This document shows, in pieces, positions 46,666-56,413 of a stretch of 64,000 nucleotides of DNA. The stretch covers positions 1,629,562 to 1,693,561 of the forward strand of contig NC_041687.1 in NCBI RefSeq assembly GCF_900005765.1, read 5' to 3'. The notes beneath the pieces are model-generated. The model was not told where the DNA came from. It did no database searches and saw only the letters and a list, made by a program, of their open reading frames with translations. Within the stretch, counting starts at the first letter, position 1; each line of letters opens with the position of its first letter. This DNA comes from Plasmodium relictum. Its lineage: Eukaryota > Apicomplexa > Aconoidasida > Haemosporida > Plasmodiidae. A program made the translations under genes and the position numbers.

Positions 46666-47437
46666 AATTGAAATATTTAAGAATAAGGAAATTCAATTAA
46701 TTTTTAATTATGACTATAAATACATAAAAAATTTTATCTTTTAAAAAGGTACAATTTTTACAGGAAATTAATTTAAAAATATTTCAAGTTAAAAATTTCA
46801 ATATTTGTACAAAAATTAAAAAAAAAAAATATAGGTGAGAAAAAATGAAATTAAATAAATATAATAAAAAATATTAAAAAATTATACAAAGAAATAATTT
46901 ATCATATGGATTAAATGCTTATTAAAAAAAAAAAAATTTGCTTGTAATATAATTTTTTTTTTATTTGTTTTATTAATATTTCAGAAACTCTATGTATTAA
47001 GATTTTTTGTAATTTTTTTTTATCGGTGAACAAAAAGTGCCGTGCTTGAGTAATTTTAAAAATAAAAACTTTAATACGAAAAAAAGTAATATTTATTATA
47101 GAAAATAATTATCTAAAATAATTTTAATTATTCTTTTTATACACAAACATATTTTATTCAATTTTTTTTAGAAAATAAGTATGAAAATGATTAAAAGTAA
47201 TTTTTTTTTTTAAATTATACGTTGTTACAATTTAAAAATTAAAAAAAAAAAAAAGTAAAAAAAAAAAAATAATATTAATAATTTAGTCTTCCATAATATT
47301 ATATTTTTTTTTATTTATATAATTTTAATTTCTGAGATTTATATTATTTCATTTTTATATATTTGTTTTTTCTTTATCTATGTATTAATTATATTTACAT
47401 GAAATATATATTATTTACAATAAAAAAATAAAATATA
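46666..47437. other. Intergenic, upstream of the 76-residue gene
   Basis: It lies upstream of the 76-residue gene and downstream of the farnesyltransferase stop, both on the minus strand. It is A+T-rich with homopolymer runs, and nothing further is seen. Confidence 0.6.
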
Positions 47438-50326
47438 TTATTGTACAAGCCTTTTTAAATATAAGTATGCCCCTTTACCAATTTTATGGTTTATTTTATC
47501 TTCGTTTAAAGGAATATTAGGGGAAAAATAATTATAACTTTTATAAACTTTTTGAACAGTAATATTATATAAAATATGTATTTTATTTAGCTTGTTTATA
47601 TTATCTTTATCATATGTATTTTGCATTTTATGCATATGCGATGATATATAGTTCTCTATTAATGATAATCCACTTAAAGCATAACATGTATGATAATAAT
47701 CAACTTTTTCTTTAGGTTTATCCTTCATTCCTCCTTTATTACTTTGAGAACATAAAAGTAAATAAAGTTTTGCATGATTCATATTAAACAATATTTTTTC
47801 TTCAGTAACTTTATTTTTATTTTTAAAATCTTCTGTAAAAAAAAATTCATCTTTATGATTTTGATCATTGGATAAATTATTTTTATTGCATATTAAAACA
47901 TTATAATTGAATTCATTAGCTATAGATTCATTAGACTTATTTTGTTTATTTAAAGAAATTTTTTTTTCATTTTTATCACAAGAATAATATTCATTATTTA
48001 AGTTATTATAATTGTCATTTAAATCGTAAGTGCTAGTTAAATTTGTAATGGAATTTTCATGTTTGACAAAATTTGTATTTTTTTTTTTTAAATCATTATT
48101 TTCTAAGTTATTTAATTCATCGAAGTTTATGTAATCAAGCATTTTATATTTTTTATTCTCAGATTTTTTTTTTAGTTCATTTTGTTGAAATATTTGCTTT
48201 AATATATATATCTCATTAATTAAAAAAAAAATAGATCCAATCCAAAATGAGTAGCAAGAATCAACTAACTTATTTGTTCTCCCCATGAATGATCCTTCTA
48301 AATTGCTTTGCTTATTAATTAACCAACACATTAAATTATTTAAATTTATTTTTTCAATTTTCCCTAGAATACATAAAGTTGCTAAAGCACAGTAAGTATA
48401 GCCACCATGGCATTCTTGAAACTTTTCACTTGTAAATCCTCCTTCATAATTTTGGCAAGATAAAATATATTTCTCAACGTTTTTTTTTACTTTTTTTGTC
48501 AATATATGACACATAGAACATATTGATATAGCACAGTATGTTCCTCTCATGTCTATTTCTCCATTTTTGTGTAACCTAAATGAGCCATCAGCACATTTTA
48601 ATTTCAGTATATATGAATGTATTTTTTTTTTATCAAGAAAACTTAAAAAATTATTTTCATCATCATGCAAATATATAAAAACACAAACGGCAGCATATGT
48701 AGTTGCAATATGAGTATATTGATTTAACCCACCACCAAAACAGTCTTTATCATTTTTTATTTTATTTAAATAAAGGAACACACATTTTTTTATATAACTA
48801 AATGTTCCTTTACTTAATTTTTGCTCAATTTCAAAATCGTTATATAAAATATAAATAGTGTGGATGCACCAATAAAATATCCAAGGTTTGGATGCTTCTA
48901 AAAAATTTAACTTTAAATTTTTAAAAAAAAATATATCAAGACAAAATTTGAAATGCTTTTGTTTTTCCAATTGTAAATTTAATATGCTTATAAACTTATT
49001 TAATAGAACGGATGATTTATTTAATTTAAATTTAAAATTTTGTACAAATAGCATATTATCTTTTATCATAATATTTTCAAATTGAGAAGCAAAAGCCTTT
49101 TCATTACAATTAGTATTATCTTCATTTACACTTTTTTGCTTTAAAATCTCATTTATATAAATAATTTCATTATTTTCTTCATATATATCGTTTATATAAA
49201 GTTCTCCATATATGTTTTCATTATGAGTATTCAAAGAAATCTCTTCATTTTTAACTTTTTTATTACTTGAGTATAAATCTTTATTTGTAAATTCTTTGTT
49301 ATTTGAATGAATTTCTTCTTTTTTAATTTCCTTTTTTTTCTCCACTTTTATTAAATGTGAATTGTTAGCATAATCGTTTTTGTTTAAATTTTCATTTGTT
49401 CCATCATATTTTTCATGATATAAAAAATTATTTATACTATTGTATTTCTTTTCACTTTCATTAATTGATTTATCAGATTTATATTCTTCAATATATGAAT
49501 ATATACTGTTAAATGTGTAAAAACCTTTTGAAAAAAAGGAACTAATGTCATGAATATTTCCAACATTTTCAAAAATAAAAAATAAAATTAAATCAGAAAT
49601 TTCAACCTCAGAATTATTTAAAAGTATATCAATAATACTGGAAGAAAATGATGTATAATAAATACTGAGTATTTGTTTTTCTATTTTTTTTTTTTCTCTT
49701 ATTGTTTGTGTATTTCTACTGCAATTTAAATGGAAATTGAAAAAAAAATCTGAGATATTACTTTTTCCATATAAATTTTTCTCTTCATTTTTGTTTTGTT
49801 TATGTTTTATGTTTTCAAACAATTCATTATTTATACTGTTAGTCTTCACATTATTCATATTATTATAATTTAAGTTATTTATATTCATACTTTCATTTTT
49901 TTTGTTATTACTTATTTTATCTTTATTTTTATCTATACAGTCAAGTTTATGTATGTCTTTATCAGTATTATTAAAATATTCATTTTCCTCTTTTACATCA
50001 TTTTTGTTAAAGTTAAAAAGTTCAAATAATTCATCATCACTTGAATTTATAGAATCTTCACTTAAATTATCTGAGGAACTTAAATAACTATTTTTATCAA
50101 AATTGTAATCAGTAGTATAATATGATGTTTCCTTATTTAAATTAAATATGTAATTAAATAACAACTTGACAATATTTTCTATATATTTATAACATTTATC
50201 ATTTTCAAAATCTATCTTGTATCCGTCCTTTTTTTTTTCATATTTAATTAACTCAAACAATAGTTCTATTAAAATTTTTTTTTTATTATATCTCAGTATA
50301 TAGGTTTCATTCTTATCCATTTTCAA
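47438..50326 (-). CDS. FTB: Protein farnesyltransferase subunit beta
   Basis: This is the catalytic beta subunit, which with the alpha subunit attaches a farnesyl group to CaaX-box cysteines and is a studied antimalarial target. The single exon encodes 962 residues, about twice the human length because of Asn-rich insertions at the N-terminus and before the last repeat. Alpha-alpha barrel repeats show typical glycines: GGLNQYTHIATTYAA, CADGSFRL, DMRGTYCAIS, NYEGGFTS, ECHGGYTYCALATL and EGSFMGR. Zinc ligands are conserved: D689 and C691 in NKLVDSCYSFW and H879 in DYYHTCYALSGLSL. The Arg and Lys of GRTNKLVD, which contact the diphosphate in the human enzyme, are also kept. GGM at the last repeat precedes KDKPKEK, like LLDKPGKS in human. 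Specificity for farnesyl is supported by overall match to FTase rather than GGTase beta. Confidence 0.93.
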   Translation of the reverse strand: MKMDKNETYILRYNKKKILIELLFELIKYEKKKDGYKIDFENDKCYKYIENIVKLLFNYIFNLNKETSYYTTDYNFDKNSYLSSSDNLSEDSINSSDDELFELFNFNKNDVKEENEYFNNTDKDIHKLDCIDKNKDKISNNKKNESMNINNLNYNNMNNVKTNSINNELFENIKHKQNKNEEKNLYGKSNISDFFFNFHLNCSRNTQTIREKKKIEKQILSIYYTSFSSSIIDILLNNSEVEISDLILFFIFENVGNIHDISSFFSKGFYTFNSIYSYIEEYKSDKSINESEKKYNSINNFLYHEKYDGTNENLNKNDYANNSHLIKVEKKKEIKKEEIHSNNKEFTNKDLYSSNKKVKNEEISLNTHNENIYGELYINDIYEENNEIIYINEILKQKSVNEDNTNCNEKAFASQFENIMIKDNMLFVQNFKFKLNKSSVLLNKFISILNLQLEKQKHFKFCLDIFFFKNLKLNFLEASKPWIFYWCIHTIYILYNDFEIEQKLSKGTFSYIKKCVFLYLNKIKNDKDCFGGGLNQYTHIATTYAAVCVFIYLHDDENNFLSFLDKKKIHSYILKLKCADGSFRLHKNGEIDMRGTYCAISICSMCHILTKKVKKNVEKYILSCQNYEGGFTSEKFQECHGGYTYCALATLCILGKIEKINLNNLMCWLINKQSNLEGSFMGRTNKLVDSCYSFWIGSIFFLINEIYILKQIFQQNELKKKSENKKYKMLDYINFDELNNLENNDLKKKNTNFVKHENSITNLTSTYDLNDNYNNLNNEYYSCDKNEKKISLNKQNKSNESIANEFNYNVLICNKNNLSNDQNHKDEFFFTEDFKNKNKVTEEKILFNMNHAKLYLLLCSQSNKGGMKDKPKEKVDYYHTCYALSGLSLIENYISSHMHKMQNTYDKDNINKLNKIHILYNITVQKVYKSYNYFSPNIPLNEDKINHKIGKGAYLYLKRLVQ

Positions 50327-51211
50327 TTTATTTTTTGCTTTTTTTTTTGAGAATTAAATATACAGAAGAAAAAGTTTTTTTCTTTTTTCTTTGTACTATA
50401 AAATTTATTATAAAATGGATTTTTTCTTTATTTTATGGTATAACCTTAAAATATATATATATATTTTTTTTTTTTGTCCATACTATAAGAACTCTATTAT
50501 TTCTTTTTTTCTGTTTAATTAGTAATATATATAAAAACAATTTTTTTTTTCCCAATATTTTGATTACATGAAGTTTTTGTCTTTTATTTTACTTTATTTT
50601 TCTTATTTTTTTTTACTTTGTTTTATTTTTTTTTTATTTTTTTCTCTGATATAATCTTAAATAGAAAAATTCGTTTGTCAGTTTTAATTTTAAATGGAAA
50701 AAAAAAGTAAAATAAAATAAAATAAAAAGTGTAGAACATATATATTCACAGAATTGGAAATAGAAAACTTTTTTTTTTTAATTAATAATATATGTTGGCA
50801 ATTTCCATTTTACAATTTTTTTTTTAATTTTGAGAAAAATTAGGGAAATCTTAAAAACATATGTTGTTTTTATGCCAATGATTGTAAAAAAAAAAATAAA
50901 AATAATAAACTTAAGATATTTAAGTAAAAATTTATAATGAAGAAAAAAAAAAAAGATATATTAAAGATGAAAAGAGTAAAAAAAAAAATTAATAATTAAA
51001 ACACAAAAATGATTATTATTAAAAAAAAGATAATAAAAAAAAAAATAGTATTCAATAAATTTACAAAAAATATAAAAATCGAAAATAATTTTATTCTTCA
51101 TTATAGAATATTCTAGTATAAACCTAAAAATGAATTATTTCTCTAATTATATGTAATATAAACTATTCTTTATAATAAAAAAAAAGAAAAAAAAATTTTT
51201 AATTTTTTATT
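50327..51211. other. Intergenic between farnesyltransferase and the NYN gene
   Basis: It holds the upstream side of the farnesyltransferase gene and the 3' side of the NYN gene, both minus strand. Poly-T and poly-A tracts dominate. A plus-strand ORF of 78 codons at the left is homopolymer-driven and not credible. Confidence 0.6.
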
Positions 51212-53287
51212 TTAAAGAAAGTTTGTAAGTACAAAAAAAGTTCCTTTTGAAATAAATTTCGAAACTTTGGCCTTTTCATTAATCTATTTAAGTAAAAAAA
51301 AAAAGATATAAATATATATATTAAATTTAAAATAATAATCAGTTCTTCTGTTTTTATGTTTACATTAAAATAATATTTAATTATATCATTATTATTTGTA
51401 CAAAGTATGGCGTCATTTTTCATGGCTAAATTGATAAAAAAATCAATATCTAATGAAAAGGTATAAATAAAAGAAATTAACATTTAAAAAATATAGAAAA
51501 ATTATAATATAATAAAAAAAAAATTTTTTTTTTTTATATAGTTACCTTTATCATTCATCGTAAATATTAATGAATTTATTTGTTTATAACCTATTTTTAG
51601 TAGTCCGTCTTTTTTTAATTCCTACATAAAAAAAATTTAACAATAATTTTAACAGAATATACACTTCAGAAAACTTAAATACTAAAAATTAAAATGAATT
51701 AATTAAATAGTACATATATATATTACATTAAAAATATATAAATGAAATTCAGGTGACTCTACAATTTTATTTTTGCAATCTTCTACTTCATAATACCACC
51801 AATGGGGAATATATATCTAAAGTTAATAGGAGAAGCATGCGTTTATATTCTAATAAGTACCGTTATATATATATTAATCATAAAGCATTCACGTTAAAAA
51901 TAAAATATATATATTAATAATGATATGAAGACATAAAATATGTTTATATAAAACTAAAAAATAACTATAAAAAAATATATCAGTGAATAATTTTTTAATT
52001 TAATATATATGCTATTTAAATTTTTTTTTTTTTTTGTAGTACAATTGGCTTAATTTTTTTTTTTAACAAGGATGTCACAGCGTATATTAGTCTACAAATA
52101 GAAATTTTTTTTTTATATTGAACTAAATACGAATATTCATCGTTTAATAAAACATCAAAATTAAAGTTTTTATCATCAATATATCCATCCATTCCTGAAC
52201 AAATATTTAAAGCATCTAAAGCAACATTTTCTTTTAATATATAAGTATCCTTTAAATAACTCTTCCATGTAAGCATAGTATGAAATTGTTTTTTTTCCAA
52301 TATTATTTTATCTTGATTTTCACTTTCTTCTTTTTCTTGATCATTTATTTCATTATTATGTTCAGTAGAGTTATCTTTAATAATTTCCTTTTCGTTTCCT
52401 ATACTGACAATACTACCTTGTTGAAGAAAATGATCATTTTCATATTCATTTTTTTCTTTGTAAAAATAGAAAAATTCAAACGAATATCTTAAAAGAATAA
52501 GATCATATCCTTTTAATATATCATATTCATTGTAATGAGATTTGTTGACACTTTCATCAGTAAATTTCTTTTCTAAATAATTTCTTTCACTATAATTATT
52601 TTTTTCATTTTCATCTGTTGTATGAATTAAAAATAAAATAGACATATTATCTGGCTCAAAAAAATCATTAATATATATCATACTTTTAATATTTTGTTTT
52701 TTTAAAAATTTAATAATATTAAGCTCTTTGGCATCAATATCATTATTTATTATTTCCTTTTTATATATAATTACTTGTTCTATATTTTTATACGAACAAT
52801 TATTAAAATTTAAGGTACAACTGTTGGTATCATTCAAATTGTTTTTTATATTATAATGAGAATTGATTAACAATATGTTACGTCTATTACTATTAACATT
52901 ATTAAGTAAATAATAAGAATAATTTAAAAGTGAACATAAAGAATCATCTAGTTTTAGCATCATATTCTCAAAAAAATAAAACCATGTATAAAAATTTATA
53001 CTGTTTTTAATGTCTTTATTAATTTTTAATTCTTCATACATATAATATTCATTTTGCTTTTCACTTTTAGTTTTATTAGTGTCAATTTTTTGGGATCTAT
53101 GACTTTCTAAATAATTTTCTTGGTTTATAATTTTAATTTTGATTTTACTTTCACCATTATTATTTATTTCCACTCCATTTTTGTCTTTATCTTTAATATT
53201 TTTATCACCATTACTATTGTCAACATTTTTCTTTCCATCGCATTTTCGTCTATTTTTACTTTTTCTGTTTTTTTGATAAACTCTCAT
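51212..53287 (-). CDS. NYN/Zc3h12a-type ribonuclease-like protein, five exons
   Basis: Exons 52043-53287, 51727-51816, 51546-51621, 51364-51449 and 51212-51283 splice in phase to 522 residues. The C-terminal third matches the Zc3h12a (Regnase) NYN/PIN-like RNase fold in order: VALDALNIC (D358, like VVIDGSNVA), ISICRLIYAV with KPIIYIPHWWYYE (like FSCRGILLAV with ITVFVPSWRKE), FNELKKDGLL (like LRELEKKKIL), DIDFFINLAMKNDAILCTNN (like [20 protein letters not shown]), and KFISKGTFFVLTNF (like RFIEERLLMYSF). D358 and D471 keep the expected catalytic positions. The second Asp of DDR is Ile (with D473 one place on), and SND reads TNN (D492 nearby), so activity may be altered. The N-terminal 340 residues are basic and low complexity with no recognised domain and no CCCH zinc finger. 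If active it would cleave RNA. Confidence 0.75.
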
Positions 53288-54544
53288 TTCTTAAAATTAA
53301 TTTTCTTCTTATATATTATATTTTTTTTTTTTTTTTATTACTTATATTAATTAAATTCCCCATGTATTAAAAATTTAATGGTTCATTAAAAATTTTTTTG
53401 GTGAATTCAAATATTTCTCAATTTTAAAAAAAAGAATTTTTTAAATGTTTACTATTCATTATATCTTTCAAAATATGTAACTGTAAATGTATAGAATTAA
53501 TTATATATGTGATAAGTTTAGGAAATACTAAGCCATTTAATCGAAAAAAAAAAAATATAAAGAAAAAAAATTATTATTAGGCAATTTTTTTTCTTTCTTC
53601 TTTTTTTAGATATAAAATAAAACTAATTTTATAAATTTATATTAAAATTTTATTTAAATAATTTAATACTATGAAGAAATTAATAATTTATATTATGTAT
53701 GAAAATAATGTAAAAGTATGAATTACTTAAAAAGTCTGTTACAGAAGCCTTAATTTTGGCATTATGTTGCTTTTTACTCTTATTTACTTATTTTTCAAGT
53801 TGTAAAACGCAAGCATATATAAATATATTTTTATTTATATCATTATTGTACTTAACTTTTTTTTTTTTTTTAAATATAATAATATCTATAAAAAAAAATT
53901 TAATTTCATATATTTTGTATTTTTTTTCTCTAATAATATTTTTATGGTGCATGATAATTTTTAAAAAAAATTGTTTTCAACATAAAAAATATACACTTTT
54001 TAAAAACTTATAACAAAAATACTTTATAACTAAAATTTAAGAAATTGTATTCTACTTTTATTTAAATTTTTTTATTTTTTTTTTTTATTGAATTAAAAAA
54101 AAAAGAGGTAAGCTATCGTAAAAATAACGAAAAACAACACAAGTATTTATGTTTATGTATCAGTGTAAAAATACGTGGATTAAAAAAAAAAAATGATGTA
54201 TTGAAGGTGAATATATTTTTCTTTTTTATGTTTATAACTATAATAATATATTATCTTTAGAGTTATATACATAATAAAAAAAAAAAATTTATGTTTTTTG
54301 CTGATATTTTAAGATGAATTTTTAATTTAAAAAATTTTTCATCATATATATAATAATTTTTTACTTTAAAATGTAGTTATTATAAAAAGGAGCAGAAAAT
54401 TAAAGAAATTAAAAAAAAAAAATAAAATAAGAAAAAAAAATAAGAAAAAAAAAAAATATATAAATAAATAAGAAAAAAAAAAAAGAAAAAACAAGAGAAA
54501 AAAAAAAAAAAATAAAAAATAAAAAGGGAAAACTAAAGGGGAAA
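53288..54544. other. Divergent intergenic region, NYN gene and ATP synthase delta
   Basis: About 1.26 kb between divergent starts holds a possible membrane-protein ORF (53714-54013) and an A/G-rich, nearly pyrimidine-poor leader (about 54395-54544) directly before the ATP synthase delta start codon. Confidence 0.6.
53714..54013 (+). CDS. Possible small three-helix membrane protein, start not resolved
   Basis: An open frame without an ATG at its left end encodes about 99 residues. It begins KYELLKKSVTEALILALCC and has three hydrophobic segments, each separated by short polar linkers (SSCKTQ and IKKN), then a basic tail KKNCFQHKKYTLFKNL. The content of Cys, Trp, Gln and His is not that of homopolymer noise. 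The frame closes at TAA just upstream, so a first exon would be needed. AG acceptors at 53715-53716 or 53733-53734 would fit, but I found no upstream ATG exon that joins in phase. It could be a real gene with a missed exon or a decayed one. Confidence 0.3.
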   Translation, partial: KYELLKKSVTEALILALCCFLLLFTYFSSCKTQAYINIFLFISLLYLTFFFFLNIIISIKKNLISYILYFFSLIIFLWCMIIFKKNCFQHKKYTLFKNL

Positions 54545-55190
54545 ATGTTGAACAAAACAAGAAGAATTTTTTTTAGCACAGCAAAAAATAGCAATTTATA
54601 TTTAACTCTTTCTTCATCAAGTGAATCTATATTTAGAAGTCAAATAATAAAAAGAGCTTCCTTTCCAGGTTAGCTAAAAATAAAAACTTAAGAAAAAAAT
54701 GCAAATTATAAATTTTTTTTTTTGTACTTTCTTTTTTTTAAGGAATTGAAGGATATTTTACTATAACAAATAACCATAGTCCTTTGGTTACTTTATTAAG
54801 AAATGGAATAATAACTGTTGAATTTGATGAGAAGGATAAAAAACAATTTTTTATTTCAGATGGAATATTTATTTATAAAAAAAGTAATGATAACAATAAC
54901 AATAATAATGCAGAAGTTGTAGGTGTTGAAATTGTACCCTTAGAATACTTAGACAAAAACAAAACAGTTAAAGTATTACAGCAGTTGTGTGCAGTTAATG
55001 ACGCTACTGATGACAAATGGAGAAAAATCAAAACGTTGTTGGGGTTATTTATTACGACATCTATATATTACTATATATATAAATATATATAATAGTAAGT
55101 ACCAGTATATAAAATACATTATTTTATTTATTTTTTTTTTTTTTTATCAGGAAAGAGTTATGTTCTTCTATTCTTAGAATTGCTTCTTGA
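54545..55190 (+). CDS. Mitochondrial F1 ATP synthase subunit delta
   Basis: Exons 54545-54668, 54743-55043 and 55151-55190 splice to 154 residues with all phases kept. The protein is part of the central stalk of F1 (counterpart of bacterial epsilon), linking gamma to the c-ring in the inner mitochondrial membrane. It starts with a basic presequence-like segment, MLNKTRRIFFSTAKN. The beta-sandwich motif FPGIEGYFTITNNHSPLV leads to LLRNGIITVEF. A C-terminal helix ends KTLLGKELCSSILRIAS. The third exon was chosen because reading through the second intron gives an implausible tail rich in Tyr and Ile. A short poly-Asn insert (about residues 92-98) lies between sandwich strands. It starts 1.26 kb from the divergent NYN gene. 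Confidence 0.88.
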
Positions 55191-56413
55191 AATTAAAGAA
55201 GTATATAAAGATATGTCCTTTATTTAAAAATATAAAAATAGGTGCCTTACGTGTTCCTTTATAATTGCAACTTCTGTATAAGTTTTGTATTACAATATTT
55301 CGTAAATATACCATTTATATTATTAAATAAAATAAATTTTAAGGAAAATTTTAATTTATATTTATATTTATTCTTAATAAAGTATGTCTAATCTTTAATT
55401 TTTGTAATTCATTAATCTAACTGAAAAAAATGTAATAAAAATAAAAAGTTATATTTTTGATTATTTTTTTAAAGAACATTTTTTTTTTTTTTTTTTAATA
55501 ATAAAAAAGAAACAATTTTTTAAAGAAATATTTTTAAAAATAAATAATTATGAATCATAAATTATTAGAATTAAAAAGCCATGATATTAAAGATGAAAGG
55601 TTGGGACTCAAAAATTTAAAACTTTTGCATGTGCTGTTAAAAGAAATTAATAAATTCCAAAACTCTATTAGTTATCTTTTTCAAAAAAAAAAAAGAAACT
55701 CAAAAAAAAGGTTCTATAATGTGTTGTTCAATAATAATTAGCTTAAAAGCATAAATTAAGTTTGCCTTAAATATATTTGCAAGTTTTTTAATTAGGAATA
55801 AATAAGGAGCAATTACAAGTGTTAGAAATTTTTTTTCTGAAAGTTATATATTCCTTTTTTTTTTCTTTGTTAAAAAATATTTTTCCTACTTAGAAGATAT
55901 TTAAGGGTTATGTTCATTTTTTACTGTATTAAATTACATATATATATTGTTTGGTTTTACGAGCCTTCAAAATTTTTAAAGTTACTTATAAATTGTAAAG
56001 AATAATATTATAATATTTTTTTATATGCTTATAAATAATTAAAAGAATTTTCTTTTATACTTTAAATTTTATGTGTTTAGATTTCCCTTTTCGTTTATAA
56101 TTGTTCTTTAATTATATTAAAGAAAATTTTTTTTTTTTTATACTAAATGTTATTAAAATATACAAACTTTTTTTTTATCATTTTTATTAACATAATTGTT
56201 ATACTTATTTTGTAAATTTTTGTTTGAATTGTCTATGATAATAAAACTATTTGAATATTTCACTTTTGTACAATTAACAACTTTACCATTACTTATTTTT
56301 CATAAATTGAACAATAAGTAGACATATTTCATTAGTTCTTAAAACTAAAAAAATTATGAATCTTATATTTGAATAAAATTAAATATATATCGTATTTTTA
56401 AAATCATATTAAA
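55191..56413. other. Intergenic upstream of MAEBL
   Basis: About 1.2 kb between ATP synthase delta and MAEBL, both plus strand. It contains a possible 63-codon gene (55550-55741). The rest is A+T-rich; TGCATG at 55627 falls inside that ORF. Confidence 0.55.
55550..55741 (+). CDS. Possible small protein of 63 residues
   Basis: This complete ATG-to-stop ORF starts MNHKLLELKSHDIKDERLG and continues with an amphipathic, probably helical segment LKNLKLLHVLLKEINKF, then a Lys/Arg-rich end. The composition is balanced for this genome and unlike shadow ORFs. I do not recognise it. It sits between two well-supported plus-strand genes, and by the synteny count no additional gene is expected here, which lowers confidence. 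Confidence 0.4.
   Translation: MNHKLLELKSHDIKDERLGLKNLKLLHVLLKEINKFQNSISYLFQKKKRNSKKRFYNVLFNNN

Noticed and set aside
51199-51483. 94-codon minus-strand ORF with a membrane-like segment as a separate gene
   Set aside because: Its middle is better explained as exon 4 of the NYN gene. The hydrophobic part falls in a GT-AG intron, and the spliced exon 5 matches the Regnase C-terminus.
55044-55092. ATP synthase delta ending at the in-frame TAA at 55090
   Set aside because: That tail is Tyr/Ile-rich AT-repeat translation. The donor at 55044 and acceptor at 55150 give a helical end, GKELCSSILRIAS, in phase.
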